DNA from: Cytidiella melzeri
Lineage: Eukaryota > Basidiomycota > Agaricomycetes > Polyporales > Irpicaceae
Length of the DNA stretch: 54,950 nt
Assembly: GCA_022592445.1 (NCBI GenBank)
Contig: JABYQR010000302.1
Coordinates: 1-54,950, forward strand
Reading direction: 5' to 3'
Below are positions 10,817 through 21,948 of the stretch, piece by piece; the stretch's first letter is position 1, and every line of letters starts with the position of its first letter. The notes under the pieces are model-generated. The model saw only the letters and a list, made by a program, of their open reading frames with translations, was not told where the DNA came from and did no database searches. A program made the position numbers and the translations under genes.

Positions 10817-12206
10817 TGTAACAGTACAGTTACCACTCACCAGGTAAGTTAATAAACATAAACTTGAGAGGATTGCGTGAGATAGAGTGTAAGAGATGTG
10901 GTGAACAAAGTACTGTGAGGTACTGAGTAGTCTTAGTTCAACAGAATGAGTAAGACTGAGGGGATATGCCCTCAGGAGTGCCTCTATATATACATGAAGG
11001 GGAGGACCCCAGGTACCACCCTAAGTGTTACGAACGGTACCAATACTTGCATCTCTTACATCCTGCTTGTTACGAACAGTCTTTACACACTATTATTTTT
11101 CTTCACTTCTTCAATTATCTTGATAACTACTTATCTTCTTTACACTTGCCTTGACAATCCAACTCGTCCTTCCTCCATCATTCCCTAATCCACATCACCT
11201 CCGTTCAACACAGACTATTATGTCATTGGTTGTCTCCTTGTGTCCATCCAAACCTCAGACCTAACTCCGATTGGTTACCATTGCCTTGGTTCAACCCTCG
11301 GCCTTTCCATACCTCTGTTACCACTCCATTGGGTCCAACCCCTTCTATCCCCTGTTTCAGGTCCAACCCTGTTTATCCCCTGTTTCGGGTTCAACCCCTT
11401 CTCTATTGACTTTTGCCTCATGTTTCACCTTTCTATTGTCCCTTGTTTCCGCACCTTGACAGTCTTTTCTCCCATTGGCTTTCCAAAGCAGTGGCTGTTC
11501 TCTATGTATTGTTCTTCCTTTTTATTCCTCTGATTTGCTACCACTACTTCGGCCTGGTCCAAAAGTCATTAGGTCAACATGTATAAATAGCCGCTAGACA
11601 AGGGGGCTAGAACCTCAGTCTATCCACTTTGTATCAATATTCCTTCTATCGAACTACCATCTGTCTGCCACTGTGCTTGACAGCGATTGCGCGGCCTAGA
11701 CCATCATTTGACCTTGTGTGTAGCTACACCAAGGGGTTCTGACATGACAACTTGTCCCTTGACAATAGTCAGTCTTAACACTAAGACCCCTGATACCTAC
11801 ATGAGTAAGCAAAGTAATCTACCTTACTAAGCATGCCCTATGCCCTAGTTGTGCCACTTCAATAATCAACCAATAGCAATTGTCCCCATGACCTGACCCC
11901 AGTTCCAAGGCTAGACTTTTCCAGAAGGTTCTAAGAACTATGACATCATCTACTAGAATGTTCTATACTATGACATCATAGTTCCAGCATGTTCCACAAG
12001 GTTCCAGAGAGTTCTATCATGTGATACACAGATAAGAAAAGGAGCGCATCAGCGCATCAGAGACAGAGTGTGCATCAGCGCATCAATGGCAGAGGGCGCA
12101 TCAATCAATAAGCACTGCAATAAGTGCCAGATAAGCGCCTAAACAATCCCATCAATACCATTGCCTGTTAAGGCAAGTCTTGTAGAAACATTGAAAATCT
12201 GTGACA
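10817..12206 (-). mobile_element. Solo LTR (minus), same family as the LTR at 52,093-52,846, interrupted by a second LTR
   Basis: The reverse complement runs from TGTCACAG to CTGTTACA, the same near-perfect inverted ends as the right-hand LTR. It shares long blocks with that LTR, including the TATA region (ATGTATATATAGAGGCAC), repeated GATGCGC motifs, and an internal TGATGTCATAG repeat. Without the nested insertion (11,026-11,780) and its duplication it is about 630 bp. The right copy is 754 bp, and most of the difference is a shorter GCGCTTATC array. No clear target duplication and no adjacent internal region were seen, so it is old or rearranged. Confidence 0.88.
11026..11780 (+). mobile_element. 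Solo LTR (755 bp) nested in another solo LTR
   Basis: Starts TGTTACGAACGG and ends AGTCTTAACA, with the exact 5-bp duplication CTAAG at 11,021-11,025 and 11,781-11,785. Comparison with the uninterrupted LTR at 52,093 shows that CTAAG (CTTAG on the other strand) occurs once at the empty site. A TATA-like TATAAATAG at about 11,581-11,589 sets the orientation. It contains two GGTCCAACCC/GGTTCAACCC-type repeats near 11,330-11,400. Recombination between two LTRs, leaving one copy, is the standard explanation. Confidence 0.92.
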
Positions 12207-13084
12207 CACTACAAGTATGCTGCTGATCTTTGCAGTGGCAAATCAGTCAGGATTACATTGGTATTTGTGGGGTGTTCAGAGTGTGCCGCAATGAACAGGC
12301 TGATTAACTGAAATGATGCCAAAGAGAATCAAGCATTAATCAGACCTACAATCACAAAAAAGCAGCCTACTCTGAACTCCCCTAATAAATTTATTAATTG
12401 TTTCATCAAGAGTTCATTATTTGTAAGTAAGTGAGCGATGAGATGTGCAGCTTTTACTCCTAACTGATCGCAAAAAGGTCCAACGACAGTAGTACATCTA
12501 TACAGTTACATCTCACATTCTCCCAGTGGACGAATTATATTCACTACACTACCGCCAAAAAGACAAGAAAACCACTGAGCGAACGCGATAACAGGAAAGT
12601 GAACACTGGTTTCGTTTTGCGTATATTCGAACAAAGCCAGTTTTACGAGAGAGAGAAGAGAGAGAGAGAAAGTGAGAGTTGAGAGAGCGAAAAAGAGCAA
12701 AGTGCGAATGCGTATATTCGACAGAATCAGTTGGGCGAGAGGGCGAAAAGAGATAAGAGTATACCTATGAATACAATGGTGGGGAATCTTGGGTGACGAT
12801 TTGAAACGACTTGCAATGTGTATGCATGGAATTTCGGGCGATGGCGACGTGTATGCGTGGGATTTGAAAAAGATTGCGACGTGTATGCGTGAGTTTGCGA
12901 AAAATGAGTCTGGTGGTGGATCGTGAAAGCGAATTGAGTAATGAGAAGCTGAGGCTGAGGTAGGAGTACTACAATATGGTACGGGTATGGAGCGATGACG
13001 AATGGAACTGGTTCGGACGTGTGTTTGAACAAGCCAGACGCGTTTTACACAGCCTGATGAGCTCGGGAACTGTATGCGCACAAT
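12207..13084. other. Intergenic, no gene recognised; purine-rich low complexity
   Basis: No conserved coding sequence seen. Purine (GAGA) repeats lie around 12,650-12,740. GTGTATGCGTG-like motifs recur about every 32 bp near 12,815-12,900, and GCGTATATTCGA occurs twice (about 12,618 and 12,709). An open frame on the minus strand here is compositional. It contains the 3' side of the BTB gene. Confidence 0.6.
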
Positions 13085-14284
13085 TTAAATAGTTCTCTGC
13101 AACCAAACTTGTATCAGCAACGAAAACAGAGAAACAGCCTCACGACATACCTTGACAAGTGCCCATTGCACTACCAACTGCCTCACCCTCTCACTCAACG
13201 CCAGCTTACACATGTCGCACCCCAGGTGCTCCCCCAACGGACCCAGCGCGTTCTCGATCGATTCCGTCGACAGATCAGGCCGCGCGTCCCACGCCAGATA
13301 CGCGCTCGCCAACGCCCACGCTCTCGTCAGCTTCTTCTGCTCTTGAAACCCACAGTCGGGCTTCGGTTCATGGCCCTCGGGAGGTGGCAGCAATAATCGC
13401 TTTAGCGCGTCTACACGGCCGAGATGTTGGAAGAACATCTTCTTGAGGTACACCGGCCCCATCCGCGCCGCATCCTCATCAGAGATGTTGCAGAGGGGAA
13501 AAGCCAGGAGAGCAGAAGATACTTGTACGGCGAGTTCGTGTAGGCCGTGTTCGGCGGCACAGGCATACACCTGCATTGGCGAAGCAGGGGACAGGGACAA
13601 GAGGTGCTGGTAAAGCGGTGAAGAGAGAGAAAGATACTTGTGCATAGGAACGCCGTACTTGGCCATAGCTGTAACTGCTTCCGTCAACGTCGAGACCGAG
13701 GGATTGTAGAGTACACAGGACATGCAGTAGATGGCATGCAGAACGACGTTGAGAACCTCTGAGGATTCGCGGACTGGGATGACCGGACCGATGTCGTCCT
13801 TATCTGCGTTGGCCGATGTGCCATCAGTGCTGTCTGGACCTGGACGAGTCGCGGCTGCTACTAGGTCGTCCGGTATGAGTGAGTCGAATTTGTTCTCAGA
13901 GGCAGGCACGACGCGACGCGCGTGAGCGTAGAAGAAGACGGCATCTGAGGAGAGGAAGATGAGGTCCGAAGGGGTGGGGAAGATGTTTGCGCCTGGGTAA
14001 AAGGTAGTCGAGACCGAGACAACGGTCTGTTCCTCTCGCTCGTCAACTGGCGTGCCGTATACTGAAGACTACGGAGAAAAACAGAGTAGTTGGTGAGATA
14101 GACGGTTGAGAGTTGAACTTGGGCGTACAGGAGGCGTGAGAAGCACTGTGGCCGACGTTGGTTGAGGTGTACTGCTGGGGAGGAAGACCTCTGCTTTTTC
14201 AGCTACAGGTTTCCGTTGTTCTGGTGCGGGCGAGGGGCTCTGTAGTGAGCCAGAGACGAATTGCAGCCAATCTGGAGTGTCCAT
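13085..14284 (-). CDS. BTB/POZ domain protein (361 aa)
   Basis: Three exons: 14,129-14,284, 13,151-14,068 and 13,085-13,096, with introns 14,069-14,128 and 13,097-13,150 having GT-AG ends. The ATG at 14,284 opens a 52-residue Ser/Pro-rich leader. The BTB fold (about residues 55-150) reads as FYPGANIFPTPSDLIFLSSD followed by the ESSEVLNVVLHAIYC helix region. This is the lineage-expanded BTB family of mushroom fungi, which usually ends VxWALVKRTI; the last tiny exon supplies exactly RTI. Such proteins are presumed protein-interaction adaptors (possibly Cullin-3 type), but substrates are unknown. It lies tail-to-head behind mob1, with about 430 bp of upstream sequence. Confidence 0.85.
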
Positions 14285-14714
14285 GCCAGTTGGTGGTTGT
14301 TAGAGGTGAAAAAACCTTGCGATGGGTGTGTTCTCGTGTTTTCTCGTCGTTGTACTGGACCTGCAGCGTGACGAGGACTGTAAGGAGGGTGCGGTCAAGG
14401 GCGTGGAGGGCAGAGGCGGGGGGCGGGACACGAACGTCTGAAGGAAGGGTTTGCATTGCTGGTGGGAGTTGGCCAAAGCCATATAAACGAATGAAGGAAT
14501 TGATTGGCCAATGTGGTTGCGATCCGATCAAGCGCTTGCGATCTGGTCCCGACGAGGCTGCAGCGAGTGACGACTGTGCCTCGTTGTATGCACCGCACGA
14601 TAATTGCTCATGGTAGAGTTACATTCGCACACAACACGAAAACAAACATAGTATACAGGGACAACATACAAAACATACCCTAGGCCGTGATTCAGCAACG
14701 TCATCTGCGCGTCA
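14285..14714. other. Upstream region of the BTB gene
   Basis: 430 bp between the BTB start and the mob1 stop, both on the minus strand. Several short frames are open here but none looks conserved. It probably holds the BTB promoter and the mob1 3' UTR. Confidence 0.5.
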
Positions 14715-15860
14715 TCATCTTCCAAGTTTATCTTCAGCGAGTATAGCATCGTTCAGCTCGTCCAACGGCGCAAGCTCCTTCTTGTCCACTAGATCAAACT
14801 GCGGGCAGCACACCACCGATAAGCATGTAAACCACCGCACAGCACACTAGAAAAAAAAACATACCTCGTTCACAAACAGGAAGAAATGCCTGTAGCTCGT
14901 GTTCAGATGCGCTGCGTAGTTTGGAACAACCAGGGTCAGTTACCCGTCCACAATGCCCTCCGTCCGACACACCTTCGATGCCCAGCGCACATATATGGTC
15001 AAAATGATTACTGTACAAATGCGCATACACCCTGAACAGCCGGCGGAACAGTGTCCGAATCGTGTCGCGGAAGCTCTTTGGAAAGGGAACACCTGTAGCA
15101 GGGGCACATTAGCCCGAGTGAGAGCACGGCATACCGTATCAGTAGCATTGCAGCGTACCAATCTTGTTAGGGAAGGCGTCTTCGTTATCGAGCAGACCTT
15201 GAGCCCAGTTCATGAGTGCGTCTACGTATTCTGGTGCGGGCAACTTCGTCGGTCGTTTGTACCTCACACCGTCTTCCCACAAGTATTCGTATCTGTGCTT
15301 TTCAGCTTCAGTCTTCATCGCACACCGATCAAAGACAATTGAACTTGCCGAGGACCTGCAGACATGATAGGACACTGCGTGTAGTCATAGCGTCAGTTAT
15401 TTCCTTGTCAAAACGGTCTCATGCGTACCTCTTGCGGCGTACAGAATTCTGTCACCGTACCATACAGCATGTTAAGGTGGTTGAAGAAATCAACAACTAC
15501 CTCAAAAGATCATAAGTCTTGCTCGACGATCTCCCACCAGGAATCACGCACCATGCACCGCCAGCCACTCGTTCAGATCCTCGCCTTCGGGAAGCTGCAC
15601 CGCTAGCCTCAAGTTTCCCGATCCCTATTCGCCCAAAATGAACCTCTGCATGTTGTTTCAAAGGCGAGGTAGGTCACAAGCAACACACCAACGTCGCCTC
15701 TGCATACTTTCTCAGCTGGTACTGTTTCGTCCCCTCCGGGACGTCCTTGCGCGGCTTGAACGTACGCGTCTTGCCTCTGCATTTCAAAACATCAGTCCTC
15801 TCACACAGCCCCATGCTGGTTATAGGCAAGCCTCACTTACAGGCCAAAAAACGCTGACAT
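14715..15860 (-). CDS. mob1: MOB1/phocein family kinase activator (219 aa)
   Basis: Nine exons give 219 residues, close to human MOB1A (216). Exons: 15,841-15,860; 15,689-15,776; 15,552-15,624; 15,429-15,496; 15,349-15,374; 15,159-15,292; 14,973-15,092; 14,865-14,911; 14,715-14,798. Conserved blocks include LPEGEDLNEWLAVH, DFFNHLNMLYGTVTEFC, APEYVDALMNWAQ and DKKELAPLDELNDAIL. The zinc ligands are present: a Cys pair (CTPQEC) and a His pair (HLYSNH). MOB1 binds and activates NDR/LATS kinases (Dbf2-Mob1 in yeast) in mitotic exit, septation and polarity. The intron 15,293-15,348 uses GC-AG ends (GCAAGT...CACAG). Frame and conservation agree across all joins. Confidence 0.93.
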
Positions 15861-16673
15861 CTTCAACGTAAAGGTGAGGAAAGCAACAGTGTAGGGTGGC
15901 TTGGGAGTCGTCGTTACGGTTCAGATTGAGGAGATCTCATCGTCAACGAGCGATCAACGCCACGTGGTTATCTAAGATATCTCGACCTGAGGTCCGATAA
16001 CAGGAACAACGCTCAATCGGGCTGCAAGTCGAGACTCGAACTTGCAGGTACTTGACTCAGACGATGACAATGTCGCCAACCTTCACAAGAGCTTTTGTTT
16101 CCTCAACATATTACTGTAGTCCTTGGGTTTTGTGTGCTCGTTAGTCGGCCTAAATGCCTGAGGCAATCTTTTGAGGTCGTACCGAATTCAGAATACACAG
16201 TAAAGGTCAAGCACATTGGCCGCTACACACAACTTGAGTCCTACTGCCGTAGGGAGGTCACCTATACAGAGTAGACACACGTTCAACCTGCTAGTAATGT
16301 TGCACCTCGGCCCTCAAGATCTTTGTCTGATGTCTGCCGCCCCTCTGCCCCAGTAGGTGTTTCAGTAAGTGTTCCAGCAATCTTAATTTCCATACGTACT
16401 TGGTAGTAAATGTCTTTTCTGATTTCAAGAACGATCTTTGCAACTACTGCTAGTATTTTTTGAGATCAGATGAGATAAGATATGACAAGGAGGATGGCGA
16501 CATTTGAACCGGAACCGAGCTTAGGTTTGCGTCCGAGTCAGAGTCTGGTTTACACAAGCACCGCGGGGGTTTGTAAGCAGAGGGAGTTGGGATATAAAAG
16601 TGGCCGTGAGTGCAGTGCTTTCATAGTATTCACACCCCGTACCTCAGGCTTAACATCCAAAACAACTCTGAAC
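15861..16673. other. Divergent intergenic region between mob1 and the HSP31-like gene
   Basis: 813 bp with no recognised gene. It must hold the promoters of both flanking genes. A 24-bp imperfect palindrome (16,023-16,046, TGCAAGTCGAG/CTCGAACTTGCA) is the clearest feature. A TATA-like GATATAAAAG is at about 16,590-16,600, some 80 bp before the HSP31-like start. Confidence 0.5.
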
Positions 16674-17655
16674 ATGTCTCCCCGCATTCTCTTCGTGTTT
16701 ACATCCACCACTACAACCTTGACCGGAAATCCCACCGTAAGTTTGAGCCGCATAGTGATTGTACCTCTTCCTGTTCTGGCCTGTTGACGAATCGGCAAAT
16801 TAGGGGTGGTTCCTCCCCGAGGCGGCTCACCCGTACTACGGTATGTACGCGACTCAGAAGGAAACAAGAAAAAGACAGGAGACGTATGGTGGTTACTGAT
16901 ATTGTTGACTTTGGATCTGCTAGTCCTCGCGCCACATTTTGACATCGACTTCGCCGCTCCCAAAGGTCCCAACCCGCCCGTCGCGCCTGATAGCATCGAG
17001 GTTCGGTCTTTTTGTTTTCATCCAGATTCGCAACCTGCTCAAAAATACAATCTCAACATCACAGTCGTACAAGTCAGACCCAGACTCTGTCAAATTCCTC
17101 CAAGACCCCTCCGTCCAACAAAAGCTCGCCTCCGCCAAGCGTCTCTCAGAGGTGACCGTGGACGACTACGCCGCGGTGTTCTACGTCGGCGGACATGGGC
17201 CCGTCATCGACCTCGCTAACGATCCCGAGAACGCGGAGCTCGTCAGCCAGTTTTGGCAGAAGGGAAAAGTGACGAGTGCAGTTTGTCACGGGTCCGCGTG
17301 CGTGTCCTTCTTTTTCTTCCTCCTTGCGTAAAATCAGGGAGGGTCAAATTAGAACTAGACTGGACTGACACTTTATATTACTAGAGCACTCGTAGGCGGC
17401 GTAGACACTGAGGGCAAGTCCATCTTTGCAGGCAGGGAGTTCACCGGGTTCTCCAATGAGGAAGAGAGTATCATCGGCCAAGTCAAAGCAGTTCCGTTCC
17501 TCCTCGAGGACCGTCTCACCGAGCTGGGTGGGAAGTACCTCAAGGCGGAGCCGTGGAAGCCAAAGGTGGTCGTCGACGGCCAACTAATCACTGGCCAGAA
17601 CCCAGCGAGCGCGGGGCCGGTTGCGAAGGCCATTTTGGAGGCGTTGCAGAAGTGA
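16674..17655 (+). CDS. DJ-1/PfpI family protein, HSP31-like (224 aa)
   Basis: Five exons: 16,674-16,736; 16,804-16,840; 16,924-17,000; 17,065-17,291; 17,385-17,655. The protein has the catalytic layout of the Hsp31-like class I glutamine-amidotransferase fold: Glu27 in GWFLPEAAHPYY, the VGGHGPVIDL block, and Cys133-His134 in TSAVCHG. Members are glyoxalase III/protein-deglycase-like enzymes or chaperones acting on methylglyoxal damage in the cytosol. The length (224) is normal. It starts from a divergent promoter shared with mob1 and ends 155 bp from the convergent dbp8 stop. The choice of 3' splice site at 17,064 keeps a conserved SxKSDPDSVKFL-like segment in frame. Confidence 0.88.
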
Positions 17656-17810
17656 GGAGATACACTCTCTGTGGATGGAAAGCGGTACACTCGGAAGAAA
17701 CATGTTGTATATTACCTGAAAATATGGAATTCTTGATACGAAAGTAGTCCAGTGGGACACATATTGTAGTGTAGGACTGACCGTCAACGTGATCTGAAGG
17801 TATAAGGTTT

Positions 17811-19960
17811 TCATGATTCGCCAACATCCGCTCTTCGCTTCGCACTCTTGATCCGGTGTATCTCCTCTCGTTTCCCGAAATCAGAATCGTGCACCTCCAT
17901 GTTCGCGAGCCGCTTCGCCGTCGACACGACGTTCAAGCTCTCGAGTACCTTCCCCTCTGGCATCTGCATCTCAGTCAACTTCGTTTCTACATCACCCACG
18001 AAACCCCATCATCAACACGGTCCCAGCAAATCACAACGAGAAACTCACTAATCCGGTCTTCAACTTTCAACACCTTCTCCTCGTCCCTTTCCGTCACAAA
18101 ACTAACAGCCACACCTCCCCGTCCCGCACGAGCCGTTCGACCCACTCTATGCGTATATTCCTCCGGCTCCCCAGGCATATCCCAATTAATCACCATCGCC
18201 ACGTCTGCAATGTCCAGACCTCGCGCGCCGACGTCTGTCGACACCAGCACGGGTACGACGCTTGACCTAAAAAGACCCAACGAGGACAGTCGTTCGCGTT
18301 GAGTCAAACGGGAGTGCAACGCCGTCGAACGGATATGGAGCGTTTTGAGGAGGGCGGTCAGGTATGCGGCTGTTCGAGGTCGAGCACAGAAGATGATCGT
18401 GGGAGGAGGTTGGACGATCTCTTCGTCTTCTGTTCCGTCCGCTTCCTTCTTCTTTTTCTGCTTCTGCGCGTTCTTTGCTTTCGAAGGGTTGGACATGCTG
18501 TGCTTCGAATTTCTCAAAGGTTTTTCCGGCGGAGCGCGGCGGAGGTGTGTGGTGGACTCGGGCGGGTTGCGGAGGAGGTAGTAGAGGTAGGATTCACGGA
18601 CGTGCGAGGGGACGAGGACGTAGTGCTGGTTTAGTGTTTCTACGGTTTCGACACTAAGGCACCGGTTCGTCAACTGACCGAGACATATTGCATGGGGAGC
18701 GAACGTACGTTTCAACCATCTTGTGCACAAAGGGTCTCTGCTTTCCGGGTTTGGGTGGCGCCTCAGCGATGGCGTCTATTGAAGGTGTCCAGGTAGCGGT
18801 GAACAGGCATGTCTGTCTCTCTTTTGGAACGGCTTCGAAAAGGTACGATAGCTCAGGGACGAAGGTAGACGTTAACATACGGTCTGCTTCATCTAGTACC
18901 TATAATTCTTTTAGAAGATAGCGTTTTAGATGGATAGAGCCACAACGTACCAGAAACTTCACGCGAGACAAATCCCAGTCCCGCCCCCCACTTTTGAGGT
19001 GGTCGACGAGACGTCCCGGCGTGGCTACGACGACATGCGGCCTGTTCGAGAGTTCTATAGCCTGCGCCATCATATCCATGCCACCGACGACGACAGCCGT
19101 ACGTAGGTTTAGCGGGTCACCCAAGACCGCGAACTGCTCAGAAATCTGGAACGCCAATTCTCTAATACGGTCTTTAGCGACGCACTTGAAGACAAGAAAG
19201 TTGCGAGATACAGTACCTGGTTGGTGTCAAGATTAGCGCAAATATCCCATATGGATCGACAGACAGTTTCTGCAATATGGGTAGAGCAAACGCGATGGTC
19301 TTTCCGGAACCTGTCTTTGCATTGCCTATGCAGTCTCTGCCTTACATGACGCCATTGTCAGACATGCCTGGCTCATCGCTCGTACACGAAGATCACAGAC
19401 TCGCCTTGTAGTAGAGGAGGTATACACGCCGCTTGAATCTCTGTTGGTAGTCTAATCGACATTTTCAACAGCGCATGCATGATAGCGGGAGAGATTCCAA
19501 GAGCCTCAAACGACGAAGGCTTGACTTGTGGTACTGTTAGTGGTTTACGCTGCTCTTGGAAGGACTTCCTGGGCATGAACACTATCCTGGAGGGTTCAGA
19601 AGAATCATCCTCGTCCAAGTTCTCGCCCACCTCAGCGAGAGAGCTTCGAGGCAAAGAGCCTTCGTGTTCTTCTTCACTCTCACTATCCTCTTCGCCGTCG
19701 TCGTCGTCGTCGACTTCCTCCTGCTCCTGCTCCTCCTCCCGTTCCTCGCCACTGCCACTGCCACTCCCGGACCCTGAGTTGCTATCTTCATCCTCGTCAT
19801 CATGCTCAAGATTAAAGCCACTCGGGGCTTGTACTCGCTCTTCATCCGAGTCATCTGAGGCCCATAAAGCCGCAGCATGTCTAACACGCTTCCGACTAGG
19901 CCCCTCTTCTTGCATACGCAGCAAGTCGTCAGTCGTTAATTTCCTGCGCTTAGCGGCCAT
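17811..19960 (-). CDS. dbp8: DEAD-box ATP-dependent RNA helicase Dbp8/DDX49-like (620 aa)
   Basis: Six exons: 19,405-19,960; 19,217-19,340; 18,951-19,161; 18,709-18,899; 18,049-18,653; 17,811-17,986. Motif I AKTGSGKT is at residues 193-200, PTRELA follows in exon 2/3, DEAD is at 300-303, a TAT motif in exon 4, and HRVGRTAR at 529-536. LTSTF and [13 protein letters not shown] match Dbp8 rather than other DEAD proteins. Dbp8 acts in 40S ribosome assembly in the nucleolus with Esf2. The first about 140 residues are an added Asp/Glu/Ser-rich acidic tail, and a Lys/Pro-rich insert (about 392-440) lies between the RecA lobes, so it is longer than yeast Dbp8 (431). The first intron is either GC-AG (giving GRDCIG) or GT-AG (giving GEDCIG); the family favours Arg. 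Confidence 0.9.
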
Positions 19961-20394
19961 TTCAGAGTTCGGCAGGTTCGTGAAAGACGAAGGTGAGAGC
20001 AGTGAGAGGTGAGGCAGACAAAGCAAAGTCGCCCACAACGGTCCGGGCCTGAAAAAAGGCTGTCGGGAGGCGCCGAGCACTCTTCGCGAGTCTTCACTCA
20101 CTCTTCACACATGTCACAATCACAGATCCGATTGATCACTTGTTGTCACCGAACAATTGCAAAGCGAACCTCAGACACATGCGCACACTGCGACAAATCT
20201 CAAAGTTTGGAGTAGAAAGGAAAGTAAGATTGTAGGACGTAGTAAGAGTGTGGTGTACATGCAGAGCCATCAAGGCCTGAAGCTGATACAAAGGGAAAAA
20301 ATAAGGTACAACACACGAAGAAACATGGACAGGTCAACGAAAATGAGAGATAATGATACAGCACATCGAGAGGTCATTCTATAGCAAGATTCGT

Positions 20395-21894
20395 TCAAGC
20401 CACTGCAGAAGGGTTCACCGTATCGTCATCTGTCGTCTCTGGAGAAGGTACCTCGGCAGGTACAACAGGGGGAGGAGTTGAAGAGGGAGGCGAGGAGTAC
20501 TTCGCGTCCTCGGCCGACGAGTAAGAAGACTCCGCATGCGCATCCAAGGGTGAGATGGTGCTGGCACATCCGGAGTCACCGACGATGTTCGCTAACAGCT
20601 CCTCTGGAAACGTGAATCCGTATTCCGCGAACGACGCGGGGGCCTCGGAAGGCGTAGGAGCGGGTGTGTTCGCGGGGAACGAGTGTGGCCCCGCATAGAA
20701 CGGCTGGTAAAAGTTGGCGTGAGGGAGCGCGAGCTCCGCCAGTCCGAGCATATTGTGTGTGAACGTTCCATATGCTCCTGGGGCAGTGTTGTACGGCGAA
20801 GGCATGGGGATATGACCGAAGCTCATCGCAGTCGAAGCAGTCTGGTATCAAAAAGCAGTCAGGACAGAAAACAGAGCATACAGAGCACTCTCAAATACCT
20901 TGTCATCATCATAGCATCCTTTACGACGAGAGGTCATACGGTCAGACGCGTCTTGCGGGACTGACATAGCCGACACATGACCACCATAGACATGGCTCGC
21001 CATCCTATTGTACTCATCAGTGAGCAAAAGATCCAGAGTCGACGAGCCGGGCATATACGTGGATGCTGGAGGGATAGCGCGCCAAGGTGGCAGAGAAGGG
21101 TTCGTCTGAGGGACTGCGAGAGGGTAAGCGGGACTAAAAACGTGTTGCCTCGACGACGAAGTGGAAGGTTCCTCGGAGACTCCGCGACGAGAGCGCGAAC
21201 GCGTGATTTTCGGAGAAGGATCAAAATCTTCGTCTTCAAACTTGACCTTGCGAGACTTGGGCTTGCGTTTACGAGTCGGTGCCACTGCGGGTCCCATAAC
21301 ACCTGTGTACTTCTCTCTCAAATGCCGTATATAGTCCTCCGCAGTCTGGCCTTCGCCTTCTTCCTCCTTCTGTTTCAGCGCGACCTTGCGAGACGGAGTG
21401 AACTTGTATTCAGGATACCTCAGCTTGTGCTCGCGCTGAACTTCCTCGGCCTTCGCGTGCCATGCCTTCTTGATCTCTTCGTCGAGCTTGTTCCAGATCT
21501 CGCCCGCAATGCGACTGACATTCTGCTGGCGATTTTCAATCTTGGGGATTTGAGTGTTGATCATCATCGAGCGGAACAGCATAAAAGCGTTGGGAGGCCT
21601 AGGAACGTGTTTCTTCTTTGAGCTGTAGTCAGGTCGGGCAGGTTTCTTTGGGAGTGGAGCAGGCGTTGTGGGTGGCATCCACCTAGCTTGATCGCCGACG
21701 AGCGATGGACTTGTCGACGACATAGGAGGAGGGGGTGGCACGACGATGGGTGGACGCGTGGGCGAGGAGTTGCGAGAGGACGCTGCAGACATTTGCTCGT
21801 TTGTGGTAACGTATTCCAAGTCGACCAGCGACTGCGATCTTGAAGACGGAGAAGGACTAGGATAGAGCAAAGAAGGGGTCGTGAACTTCGACAT
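20395..21894 (-). CDS. HMG-box transcription factor (480 aa)
   Basis: Two coding exons: 20,899-21,894 and 20,395-20,841, intron 20,842-20,898. The HMG box is at about residues 97-167 (PRPPNAFMLFRSMM ... NVSRIAGEIWNKL ... KAEEVQREHKLRYPEYKFTP), the MATA/SOX-like sequence-specific type. A basic stretch (TRKRKPKSRKVKFEDED) follows, and both ends are Ser/Pro-rich. Fungal members include mating-pheromone response factors and sexual regulators; the sequence alone does not say which. The ATG at 21,894 lies 3 bases after a splice acceptor (intron 21,897-21,948, GTAAGT...CACAG), so transcription starts further upstream. No mating-type pheromone or homeodomain gene is nearby, which argues against this being the mating-type locus. 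Confidence 0.88.
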
Positions 21895-21896
21895 GT

Positions 21897-21948
21897 CTGT
21901 GGCCGGCGTCAATGACGCAGAGGGTTAGACATCGTATAGTAGACTTAC
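21897..21948 (-). other. Probable 5' UTR intron of the HMG-box gene
   Basis: Reads TTG/GTAAGTCTAC...GGCCACAG/ACATG on the minus strand, 52 bp. The acceptor lies immediately before the start codon. No ATG is seen in the adjoining 60 bp of upstream exon. Confidence 0.6.

Noticed and set aside
12506..13081. 191-codon open frame on the minus strand
   Set aside because: Composition follows the purine-rich repeats on the opposite strand, and there is no conserved motif or splice structure.
16023..16046. Possible tRNA T-arm (GTTCGAGTC on the minus strand)
   Set aside because: The sequence resembles a B box, but it is part of a 24-bp palindrome and no acceptor, D or anticodon stems can be drawn around it.
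19479..20012. 177-codon Ser-rich frame on the plus strand
   Set aside because: It is the antisense of the acidic Asp/Glu repeat in the Dbp8-like gene.
20395..21894. HMG-box g ene as part of a mating-type locus
   Set aside because: No homeodomain, pheromone or receptor gene lies nearby; neighbours are ordinary housekeeping genes.
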